Shown here in pieces: positions 13,161 to 24,900 of a DNA stretch of 64,000 nucleotides (the stretch's first letter is position 1; each line of letters opens with the position of its first letter). This stretch comes from Vanilla planifolia. Lineage: Eukaryota > Streptophyta > Magnoliopsida > Asparagales > Orchidaceae. The stretch spans positions 17,714,607-17,778,606 of the forward strand of contig CM043877.1 of the NCBI GenBank assembly GCA_023846275.1, in the 5' to 3' direction. A program made the translations under genes and the position numbers. The notes under the pieces were generated by a model. That model searched no databases. It was not told the origin of the DNA and saw only the letters and a program-made list of their open reading frames with translations.

Positions 13161-15890
13161 CGATTCCATAATAATATTAAAAAATCAAATACCCATGTCT
13201 ATACATTTTGTCAAATATGCTTGGCCCAAAAATGAAAATTCATTATTAAATAATTTTATAATATTTTTAAATGTTAATACTACTAGTGTGCCACATAATC
13301 TCAAGGTTTTGACATATCAAATTCAAGAGAAATAAAAAGAAATTTAATTATAAAAAATCTTGCGCATGTCTTAAAAATTCCTTCAGTAATAAATAGCTTG
13401 GTTTTGTAATTATCACATCAAATGGTACAACAAGTGTTAATCAACTTGAGAAGGTGAGGTAAAATCAAACTCAACCCTTCTAGTATTACTAGTTTCTTGC
13501 ATATTTACTCTCTTCAAATGAGCAAGTCAAATATTCATTTCAATAACTAGCATTTATAACTTGTGATAAGATACCTTAAAATCTTACATATCATGTTATA
13601 CACTCTCAATCATGCTTTGGATGATGTTCATTTGGTAAGAATGACCTGAGCATGTGGACATACAAGTGATATCCTAATTTTCTTAAAAAAAACTACTAAT
13701 GATTTCTATTAATAATGATGTGGTGTGGAGTTTTTGTCCATCCTAGAAGGATCGTGTAACAAGACACTATGTTGCAAAAGCAACTTATGTACAACTCCTA
13801 AGAACAACAAGTTCAAGAAAGTTTGAATAACTCATGTGAATATGTGTGAAGCAAACCTTATATAGAGATATTTAATATGTAAATAATATATATATTCTCT
13901 CTTTCTTGTTGAAAATGTTAGTTTTATTTTTAATGTTCCCTAAAGTCTTTAACAAAAACTTTTTTTCTATTTTTTTATTTTGAAATAAAATTAGTTCTCT
14001 TATTTTTGTGATGTGAAATCATGAAAATTTTATCTTTTTTGTCAACAAAATTTGGCATTAAAAATAGAATTACAAAGAAAATGTAATAAGCAAAGAAAAA
14101 GTTAAAATAAATATTAAGGATAAAAGGTAAATGTGCATCAAAGTAAAGAAAAGAAAATTATAGTAGTTAAAATTATAAAAGAGTAAAAGTACTATAAACT
14201 AAATTATAAGTAAAAAACATGCTATGAATAAAAGTAAATAACATAAAATTGATTTAATGAAAAGATATAAATAAAATATGTATGATTTAAGGCCAACTAA
14301 AATGCTACTTGAGTTTTAAAGTTTTCTTCCCATTAAATTATAATTTAATAATAAAATCTTGACCACAAACACTTGAAGAAAATATTCATAAAGAGAATAC
14401 ACCTAAATGAATAGAGGACAAATAAATTTCAACAAACTTAAGACTCAAATTACTAAACTTGCCAAGAGATACCCATCTAAATCATATGTGAAACACAATG
14501 AAATGTTTAATGTGAATCCTAGCCTCCATACTTTGATACCAAAGTTGGTGCCAAATAATATATCATGCTAGTTAATTAACTATTATGTGTATAATAAGTT
14601 TTAAGGCTAAGTTCAAGAGGTGACATTCATCTACATTAAATTCACAAATTAAATATGCAAGGGAATAATGAAAATTAAATTGTTTAAAATGCGAAAACAT
14701 CAAATCAATTAATGGTTAAGAAATCGATCATAACTATGAATCACACTCTTTTTAAAAAGAATGAATCAAACCCAAAGCAAATGATAACTCAAACCAACTA
14801 CAAACAATGCAGTCATATAAAGTAAAATCTATAGAAATGTGGTTCACATAAGTGGCATTGAATGAATATAAAATCTAAACCACATTCACATATGAATTGA
14901 TAAGATTTGACTAGTACAAAAGAAGGGGAAACCCTTTTTGTAGAGGGGAACACCAAAATGGAGATGGAAATAGATTGGGAATTGTTTGAGGTAGTGAGAG
15001 GTTATTTCAAATAATGAGAAAGGACTGTATGGATATAAAACTTAACAAAAAATGAAGAACCTAAAAAAAAAGAGGAATCTAAAAAAAACTCTAAGCTACC
15101 AATGCTAATATTAAAGAAAAAGAAAGAAAAGTCTATAATAAAATCAAAATAAGTTTTGGAAAATTACTAGATGAATCAAAATAGCTTGGGTAGAGTCTCC
15201 CTTCAAGTCTTACACCCACATTTCTTGGGATACCATTTGAATCACATAAATTAGATTTTGCTTTTAAGGAATGAAATCAACAAACACTTGGAAAAAAATT
15301 TAGTGATAAAATACTCAATAAATTATGATATAACATCTTTTTTAGTCTCCATATATAGAGTTTAATCTCATGAGTGGAAGACTTATAAGTGATGTAAGAT
15401 TAAAAGATATAAAATTATAAGCATGAGCTGATGATCCTTCTTTTATATATAGTTCTCTAACAAGTTAAGAGCTCTTATACATGATATGGAACTAAAATAA
15501 CCAAAATACAAAAATGAATAATATGTCTGATGTAGGATAGACCTATTAGAGTTTAATTTGGAATCTATAATACTAGAGATGCTCAAAAGATTATTAAAAA
15601 ATATTAAAAAATAACTATATATTAATTAAGATTTTGTGATATGTATGATTTTTTAGAATTATTTAAAGGTTGGTATCCAAAATTATAGTATAGATTACTA
15701 AGTAAAATAGGCTAGAATATGTTAAGCATTAAGTATAAAATCCTATTGAGTAGTTTTTTTATATCCATTTCATATATATAAATTAAGGAATTTAAAACAA
15801 ACTATTTGTGGAGTACTTTAATATAAGAAAATATAATCCTAACTTTAAATTATTATCTAAAAAATAAAAATTATAAAAATAACGTAGTTT
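13161..15890. other. AT-rich intergenic sequence
   Basis: No gene was recognised. A primer-site-like string on the - strand (TGGTATCAAAGT) lies near 14,540, in line with other decayed retroelements here but not tied to an LTR end. Confidence 0.5.
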
Positions 15891-15891
15891 T

Positions 15892-16920
15892 TTAGTAATG
15901 ATGGCTTGTAGTTTTTTTAAAGTTAGCATGTGAAGCATCAAAGATAAAAAATGATAAGAAGATAGAGATTTGTGTTAGTAGGTAAGCTTGGCTAAAGAGG
16001 TAATAATATGGTAGGTTAGGATTTGGAGCTTTATTGAGGAGAGTGGTAGTTTGATGGTTTGATTGAAAGAGTGAAAAGCTAGGTGAAGACTTGAGGGTCT
16101 TGGAAGAAGAGGAAATTTGTTTGATTGCTGACTCTCTTGGTAGAAAGTCTCTCATAAAAGGAGAGGATGTTAGAATCTCTCTAACTATAGTTGGGTGCAT
16201 AAAATGGAAGCACATAAACAAGAAAAATTTTATTCATCAATAATAATGTTACAATGAGTGGGCATCTTCTATTTATAAATGAAAGAGAACTCAATAATTA
16301 TGCATAGAAAAAAGAGACAAATACATCTTGGGAACATATAAGTATGAGAAAATAAAAAAATCAATATAGGAAAAGATAATTTTGAAGTTAAATTCTTGAG
16401 AATCTAAAAGAGATATTTAAAATTATAAAATATTACCTCCAAATGGACATGAAAAAAATATAAATTTGAAGTTAAATTACTTAAAAATCTAAAATAGATC
16501 TTTAAAAGTTTAAGATATTAACTCTAAGTGGGTCACCTATATTAAGTACAAAATATAAAAATACATAAAATAGGATTCTAAGATATTAATTCTAAGTAGG
16601 TCAAACATATTAAATATAAAATATAAAAATACATAAAAATAATAGCATATAAAAAATTATGCAATCATGCAATATGACGATCAGATATTAATGACGATTT
16701 AACTAGGATGCTAACGGTGGATAAGACAGATGATAATGGTTGGCAATGGTCGAAGGGCGACTGGCTAATGAGCAGTTAGGCAATGTTGGGTGGTCAGGGA
16801 GCATCGAGTAGCCTGGCAATGATGGGAAACCAAGTGATAGCAATTAGGAAAAGCACATGACTAGGTGATGGCATATGACTGGCAATAATGGGTGAAGAAC
16901 ACACAACAACCAATATCATT
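15892..16920 (-). mobile_element. LTR-like relic with TATA box and tandem repeats
   Basis: On the - strand, TATAAATAG near 16,270-16,278 is followed by GATGAATAAAATTTTTCTTG, the usual order of TATA box and transcribed R region in plant LTRs. Upstream on that strand lie imperfect tandem repeats of about 65-85 bp (16,381-16,640) and GC-richer sequence (16,680-16,910). The 109-codon open frame at 15,892-16,221 lies in the presumed R/U5 region and resembles no family. Boundaries are not fixed. Confidence 0.4.
16381..16640. repeat. Imperfect tandem repeats
   Basis: TTTGAAGTTAAATT followed by AATCTAAAA begins units at 16,381 and 16,467. TAAGATATTAACTCTAAGTG and TAAGATATTAATTCTAAGTA, each followed by ATATAAAAATACATAAAA, make a second pair at about 16,511-16,640. 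Confidence 0.75.
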
Positions 16921-17017
16921 GATGACATATTTTATTACAAAATATGCTTTGATAAAAAGAGTAAAAATAATAGAAATAACTATAGAAAAAATAGAGTATT
17001 GTAATCTTACAAAAATG

Positions 17018-17125
17018 ATTAATTAAAATAAGATTTGACTCAGATACAATTTCAAGTTTGAATAGGACTGGTGTGATACTAATGACTATTTTTTTGAGCT
17101 AATACAAGATGCTTCTACATCATTC
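17018..17125. repeat. Direct repeat, left copy (pairs with 18,829-18,945)
   Basis: The segment beginning ATGATTAATTAAAATAAGAT and containing CTAATACAAGATG matches 18,829-18,945 in the same orientation. The pair brackets the integrase relic, so the two may be remnants of the two LTRs of one internally deleted gypsy element. Confidence 0.65.
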
Positions 17126-17253
17126 TCTCTAGGTAGGAGATAACTTGGCTTGGTGGTATCAAGATTATGGGAGTAATGCTTCAAAAGGTGTGACACGATA
17201 TGGTGTAGGTCATCATAGGTAAGTTAAAGGTTCTAGGTCGGAGGCTTGCCTTT

Positions 17254-18480
17254 CTAACAAACTAAAACTTTTTTAAGTATACAATTTTTGCTTTGAATTG
17301 TCTCATGATCTAAAATTTTTTTCATATTGTATTTACTTACTCTCAAGACTAATATAATAGTAGGAATTGATTCACTTAACATGGGAGAATTAGATTTAAA
17401 TAGCTCATTAGGTATTGGATGTGACACCTTATTCGAGACCAAATCCTTAACATTAAAGGTTACACTACTCCCAAACTTTTCTTAAAAATCCAACATATAT
17501 GCATTAGTTCCTAATTTTTGAATAATTCTAAAAGGTCCAACTCCATGCATTGGTAATTTCTTGTAAGCTCTGAGGGGGAATTATTTTAATCTAACTTTAA
17601 TAATTACATGCTGTCTTTCATGAAATTCTTTAACCTTTCTATGAGCATCTATTAGTTTTTTATATCTTTTATTTCTTAGATTAATTTTTTTAGATATTAT
17701 TTTATGTAATGAAAATATATAAGTAAAGAAAGAAGTATAGATAATAGTTTGAAAGTCTGCTAGTAATTAACTAAGATTAATGAGAGACTTTGGTTTACTA
17801 TCATAACAAATTTTAAAGAACTTAGACTAATACTATGTTTCATAGAATTATTATAAGAAAATTTAGCTCATGATAGTAATTGATCGTAAAGCTTATGTTC
17901 TTCCCCTATCAAACTACCTAGAAGATTTCCTAAATTAAGATTTATTATTTTTGTTTGTCCTTTATTTATGGATGTTAGGTTAAAACAATTTTAGTTTGTC
18001 CCTAATAAATGCCATAAGTACTTCTAAAAAAATTAGTAATTCTTATGTCTTTATTGGATATTATGGCTATTATGACACTGTGCAATATAACTATTTTATT
18101 AAAAAAATTTTAACTACATGGGTAGCATCTGAGGTATCAAGACAAAAGATAAAATAAGTTATTTTAGAGAAACAATTAACAATCACAAGGATAAAGTCAT
18201 GGTTAGATGAGATCTTAGGTAATCTAAGTGCAAAATCTATACTTCATGACTTATCAGGTATAGAAAGTAGAATGTAAAGACTCTTAGCATATATATAAAG
18301 ATTTTGTAATTATGCATCTACGATATTGGGCTAAAATAAGTATAATATGATGTGTCATTTTAGGCTAATAAAATCTCTCTGAGATATTTTTTATGAGTCT
18401 TATCTCTCCCAAAATGGCCATTTAATCATCCATGTATTTTCCAAACTAAAAAATCTCATAATGACAAAATTAAGACAATC
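17254..18480 (-). pseudogene. Ty3/gypsy integrase relic
   Basis: Read on the - strand, with stops and frameshifts, this gives GQTKIINLNLGNLLGSLIG near 17,905-17,960, which matches the DGQTE-VVNRSLGNLLR block of gypsy integrases. It continues with AKFSYNNSM, then VGPFRIIQKLGTNAYMLDF near 17,500-17,570 and FNVKDLVSNKVSHPIPNE near 17,400-17,450, the conserved C-terminal end. The upstream core near 18,050-18,300 is recognisable only faintly. Gag, protease and reverse transcriptase are missing between this relic and the direct repeat at 18.83 kb. Confidence 0.7.
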
Positions 18481-18828
18481 AATTATTCTTACATAAGTAT
18501 TTATTTTTCAAGCTAAAATCTTTAGATAAAAGATTTGGAGATGATTTGATTTATTGATAAATAAGCTTAAAATTAAGACAGTCAGGATATTAGTTTTTAA
18601 TTTGGTCAAAATCTAGGATCATTATAGATAAATCAATCAACATGTGAACACGTTGACTAAGTACATTAGCTACTTTGTGTTTTTAAGTCAAACTTGTGTT
18701 TAATAATGAATGTATACTTCTAGAAATACTCAAACCATTTGGCATGCCTATGACTAAAGTCTTGTTAAAAATTTAAGAATCTAAGCATCTCATAGTTGGA
18801 GTATAAGATAAACTCTTATAGTTGACAA

Positions 18829-18945
18829 ATATGACTAATTAAAATAAGATTTGACTCAAGTACAACTTCAAATTCAAATGAGATTGGTGAGATGCCAATG
18901 AATATGTGTTTGTGAACTAACACAAGATATTCCTTGAATTATTAT
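18829..18945. repeat. Direct repeat, right copy (pairs with 17,018-17,125)
   Basis: ATGACTAATTAAAATAAGAT and CTAACACAAGATA match the left copy in order and orientation with moderate divergence. Confidence 0.65.
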
Positions 18946-21742
18946 TATTCATAAAATAAAATATAAGGGTGTAGCCAACATGGAGCCTTTCTCAAATGAC
19001 CAACCTATCCATATGAGATAGCCTAAAAGAGTAATGTCGATTGGTGAACTTGTGATTATAACTAGGAGAGTCTCATGATAATGTACAAGCAATGGTGTCA
19101 TTAACTCTAGTATTTTGAATGTCATGCTAACTACTCCATCCAAATGGAATATACTCTAAAATGAATCCAAGTCTGAACACGATTGAGTCTAGCATGATGA
19201 TCTTTAGCATTTTTTGATACTTTTGTACTAGGAATTGTTGTTTGCTCCATTTAAATATGAGAATTTAATTTTTCACTTATGTTGTTAGGTTTTATTTTGA
19301 TTATGCTAAGTAAGGCATGACCATACATGCCTCATTTTATAAGGTTACCACATAAGGTCTTGTTTTTCTAGAAGATTAAACCTTGACCAAATTTTATAAT
19401 TTTTTTTAATAAGCTCGTGTTTACCCCTTCTAAAATTATAAGATAACCAGTTCAATCATGGTATTCTTATAGTTATTTTATTATTTTTTTATTCTTTTAC
19501 TCACATAAATTTACATTCATTTTAAAATAATGACATACATACCAGGCAATTATAAAAAGCAAGATATACAAATAAAAAGATTTACAAAGAATAGCTCATA
19601 CATGAGTTTTATAAAAATTAAAATAAAAGCAATTATATACTATTTTATCAAACATCAATAAAATACATAAAAATACGTAGAACACTTACATTGATTTATT
19701 GAAATAATAAACATGTCTTAAGGATCCTTCCCTACATGTGCCTTGAAGAATTCTTAAATTTTTGTAAGATTTTCATAGCCTCTCCTTTCTAAAAACCTTA
19801 TAAGTTTGAATTTGTTTCCAAAATCCTCCATATCCCTAAAAGGGTATTTCTTATCATGTAATTTGACACAAAGGATTACACGTGACTATACATAAAAAAG
19901 TGGACGCATATCCCTTAGATTTAGGAAATTAGTTCAGGGACCATAAAAAATATTTAATAATTTTACTATTATGTTGATGCTCTTCATATTGGGTTAGGAA
20001 AAAGTAAAAAAAAAAAAAAATTAAAAAGTTTTAATAAACTTTAGCCCTTTTACTAAATTTTATATTCTTTGATCTAAATGGTTCCTAAAAATTTATCGAC
20101 CAGCTTTCGAATAAGATAATCTATGAACCCTACATGTCATAAAAATTTCATAATTTTTGGTATTATTTAGCATTTTTAATAACGTTTTTCATTTCTATGA
20201 AGAATTAAAATAGTAATATTCTTAAATTTAAACTCTAAACAATTCTATTTTTCATTGAATTGGTACTGATATATTACTAAAAATTTGTACTTTAATATTT
20301 GAGGTTTATCTTGCCCATTTAGAAGTTGTAATCCCCTCGAGATTAATTTATTAATTTGTCAAATTTAAATAAATGAAAAACATTAATTTAAAATATAAAT
20401 AAATGTAAATAGTAAATTTAATAATTTTGTTACTTAGGGATTACAACTATAATATTATATAAGAAATTATATGTTTTCTTGATAATATTATCTATAACAA
20501 CTATACTCTGTTATCACTATGAGCTAAAATGAATAAAGATGATATGATTGATATAGTCATCGTAAATAGATTATGTTAAGTTTGATTGGAACTATGAGTC
20601 TATGATAAAATAGGATATGATACCTTAGGCATTAGAGATCTTCGTTTTCAATATTATGATAAGTTAGACCGACAAAGATGATAAAAATTATCATACATAG
20701 TTAGTAAGAATTTGGGAAGACCTGACTTATATGTTTTGATTGAGATATATTGTTGGCTGACTAAGATATACACAAACTAAATTCTATATGATATGATAAA
20801 ATAGTGTATGTGTGTGTGTGTATATATATCTGAGATGAGATGAGATTATATGATATTATATAGTTATCATTTAGAGAGAATTTGGGATCTTTTATATAAG
20901 AAAGAAAAAAAGTTTGAAAATAAAATGATAAACCTTTGAAAATAAAAAAAATAAAAAAACGAGAAAGACATTTAGTAATAAATTATGATAATATAAAATA
21001 TAATGAATCTAGATAATCATGCATAAAAAATAGACATATATTTGATTATATATTTGTTACATGTTTTTATAGAGTCACATGCTTTTACATGTTCACGTAT
21101 TCTTTTATGATTGTTGCACATATGTTATCTTTTTTTTATTATTTTGATATTATTGGTTACCTTTTTATTATATTTTATTTTTCTTTATTATTTATAGATA
21201 ATAATTTATTTGACAAGTTTTGTAAAATTTATTATTTATTTATATTATAGGATATATCATAAGAAGATGGAAAATCAAGTGACATATGAGTGGAGTTTTG
21301 AGATAATAATTTCATTATATATTATACATTTTTTGAGTTGTTTTATGGATATATGTCTTGTTATTATTGTTGTATCATATCTTAATTTGAGTTTAAATGG
21401 TTGAAAAATAAATTTTTTAATGCATTTCACTATTGTTATTGCTTAAATGGTTGTTTTGTATCCATTTTTTTTGTGTATTTTGATTTTATCGTGATATTTA
21501 TTTATTTTTGATAAATTATCAAGTAAGAAAGTCATGCAAAATATGACAATCATTGTTAGTCGTTTACATCTCCCGTTATCATCGATGATCTATTTTTATC
21601 GTACCTATCTCTATTACTTTCATTAATAAAATGACCGTCTTCATCGTTGCCATAACAATCATCAATCAATCACAATTGATGGTGGCTTTGTCAATTATCA
21701 TCATCATCTATTAAGCTAAAATTCATGGATTCAAATTAATAA
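18946..21742. other. AT-rich sequence upstream of CSN4
   Basis: No gene or transposon was recognised. A TG run followed by a TA run (about 20,808-20,829) is a microsatellite, and an A-rich tract lies near 20,006-20,021. CAT/ATC-rich sequence lies at 21,540-21,710. Confidence 0.55.
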
Positions 21743-21915
21743 CCAATTGCAAAACTTAAATTAAATCATATAAATCTAGTTCAAGAACTAAACATTCTTT
21801 TTCTAAACATCACTTATTTAACACAAAGCTAGTTTCCTAACGAATTTAACAGCACGGAAAGACTACAGCGAAGTCATTTACTGGTCGGCCTGACAACAGG
21901 GCGAGGAAGGCAGCA
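21743..21915 (+). promoter_or_regulatory. CSN4 core promoter and 5' leader (candidate)
   Basis: A CCAAT pentamer lies at 21743-21747 and a TATAAAT at 21769-21775. With transcription starting about 30 bp past the TATA, the 5' leader would be about 115 nt and would end at the GCAGCAATGG start context. The leader has no upstream ATG that competes obviously from about 21,800 on, and it becomes GC-richer just before the ATG. The motif matches are seen; their function is inferred, because TATA-like strings are common in such AT-rich DNA. Confidence 0.35.
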
Positions 21916-24900
21916 ATGGAGGGTGCCCTCGCAGCGGCGGTGTCAACCTCAGACCAGAAGCAAAAGATAGAGCATTACAAGGCCATCATCTCCTCCATCC
22001 TCACATCCGGCGACATCAATCAGGCTAAGCGTCTCATCGATCATCGTAAAGCCCTCGATCGAAATAGCCAATTGCTTCGATGCTGCTCCATCGATTATCG
22101 TGGTTCGTTGTCCACTTTTCCTGATAGATCTTTCTTTTTGTTTATTGCGCAGTGGTCTCAGATGACGTGAACCTGTTTGTCTCGAGGCAGCTGCTCCAGA
22201 TTTTGGCCAAGGAGTTCGTTTCCCTGCACCCCGATGCGCAGAAGGATATCGCTCACTATGCTCTTGCGCAGATTCAGCCTCGCGTAGTTTCTTTCGAAGA
22301 CCAGGTAGGTTTTTTTTTTTTTTTGTATATGAAAGGTAATAGAAAGAATAGGAGCCTCCATATATCAGTTGTTTCTTAGCGGTTTTCTATACTATCTTTT
22401 ATTAACACGATAAATCAACATAGCTTTGTGCTTTCTTTGTTTACCAGTCTGTAGAGTTTGCATTGTCGTCTTTAGAGGCTAGTGTTATCAATAGCGATTT
22501 TGGACCTTTTTTTTTGGCTTTGTTTGTTATGACTGTTTCTGTTTCTCTTGGAACATAGGGCGTTTGGAAAAATGTTGTTGGAAAGACTGTAAATGAATCG
22601 ATATGCTTGTCGAGCTAGTTGAGACTCGGCAGGATAAGTGCCTATTCATCTAGCTTACTAGTTGAACAAGCCTGAGCATTTTCTGAAATACTATAATCAT
22701 GAAGGAGAAAGCTTTAACATTTTATTTTTCGTTCAATGGTGTTTTTTAACAGTGTTGGTTATAACTAATGAATATACTTGATTAAAGCTCAGCAAGGAAC
22801 TTGTTTGATAATTGTTACAATGATTGTTATGAATATATGATTATGAATTTCACATTTTTTTGTTTTAATGAGTATCCTTTTGTTCATAAACATCATTTGT
22901 ATATGTGGTTGATTAAAGATTCAAATGTTGCGTTTCTTACTTGATTGGTTCATCAACATTTCAAACTTTATGCATTTCAGCTAAAATATGATTAGAGTAT
23001 GCTGATGTTTGTTTAAGGCTCTACTATAGTCTCATAAGTGGATTTGCTATTAACCTTCTAAGTGGTGAAGTACATCAGCAATTCATCTCATTTACTTGCT
23101 CAAAAACTGCTCAACAAGGGATTCACAAACTTGAGCAACAATCATTCTTTAGCTCCTTATGATTTAGATGAAGCAAGCTTGCTTGACTAGAGTAGAGACA
23201 ACAAAATCAAAATCAAACTCGAGCAAATTCCTACTATACTTGGCTTGATTTGTTTAAACTGTGGTTGTTGGAATTGCTATTGGAATGTATTAGCATATGA
23301 TTAATGATTGTTGATAATAAGTGAGATGTATAAAGATAATATTATCCTTTGATTTTCTAAGAGAAGGTAATATACAAGAGTTATAGTGACAAGCCCCATT
23401 TGGTGCTATTTGGGTTTGCAGTGGAACTCAGCAATGGTCCTTGTAGGGCCGAACATGCCCTTCTTTTGAACCAATCCTTAAATTCTAGTAAGTTGCTTTC
23501 CCTTAGCATGCTAACAGTTGTAAGACATGACAAGTCTCTATGCAAGCAGCTCCAATTCACTGTGCCCTTTAGTTAATGCTACTATTGTTTCCAAACATGG
23601 TGTTCATTTTACTTTAACACTATTATAGTATAGAATCCTAGACACATTTTAACAACGAACTTATATTCCAATTATCAAGGATAAATCTCCATTTTGTTCT
23701 GATGGCTTCCTAATGGAATTTGTTCAATGACTACTTTTTACCTCTTATGGCCCAACCATTGCAGGTGTTGGCCTTTAGGGAGAAGCTTGCTATGTTATAT
23801 GAATCTGAGAAGCAGTGGTCTAAAGCAGCACAGATGCTGAGTGGCATTGATTGGGATTCTGGAATCAGGTAAACTTCATTTTTTCTTGCCATTGTAATCT
23901 ATATATTTGATGCAACTTTGAACAATTGAATACCAACAAAATGATTGGCACTGTTCTTTGTTTTTTAAGGATTGATGATGCTGAAAAGTTGTCCAAGTGT
24001 GTGAAAATTGCAAGTCTATATCTTGAGGTATTTGATCAATGTTTTGCTGCATGTTTACAAATGAAAGTTTCTTTCACTTCTTATGTGACCACGTTCTTAC
24101 TTCATCTATTAGGATGATGATGCTTTTAGTGCTGAATCTTTTATAAACAAGGCTTCTTTTTTGGTTGGGAATAGTACACATGAAGCAGTTAGTCTGAAGT
24201 ACAAGGTGAGAAGAATCATTGGAGACAAAAAACACCGATTATATTTGACATGAATGCTAAATTATTACATAGTGGTCTTACCTATTTAGCAATTTCATTT
24301 TCAGATGTGCTATGCAAGGATATTGGATTTGAAAAGAAAGTTTTTGGAAGCTGCACTTCGTTACTATGATATATCTCAGATTGAGAAATACCACAGTAAT
24401 GATCAGTAAGATTCCAGCATTTATTCTTTTTATTAATTGCTTGTCTATGTTGTTCCAGTCATTGGTTAATTTTTTTTTTCCATTCAAGATATAGATTTGG
24501 TTCTTGATAACTGATATGTTTGCTTGAATTGATTTTTCAGAATGTTTGTAATATTTGGTGATTGTATTCTGCTGCTTGTTGGCTGATTTTCATGGAAACT
24601 GTGCTTGTTTTCTTTGATGTCCCTTGTAAAGGATTTTGGCTGCCTTGAGAACCTCCAAAGTGCAATTTACCATTTTTTTTCATCTTCCATGTATGAATGA
24701 TGTATTTACTTGGTTCCATCGTGTATCGTTTATCTATTTTTGTTAACCTCAGAGGAGTAGATGCAGATGGTCTTGAGCAAACATTGAGTGCTGCCGTAAC
24801 CTGCACGATATTGGCAGCTGCAGGTCCTCAAAGATCACGTGTTCTTGCTACCTTGTACAAGGTATGCTAGAAGAATGCTGCTTTTTACTCAGCAGAGGAA

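Noticed and set aside
14535-14556. A tRNA-Met primer-site-like string on the - strand
   Set aside because: No LTR end adjoins it and no gag follows, so one short match in AT-rich DNA is not enough for an element call.
15892-16221. 109-codon open frame on the - strand
   Set aside because: Ser/Leu/Phe-rich with no motif. It lies directly downstream of an LTR-type TATA box and is better read as R/U5 sequence.
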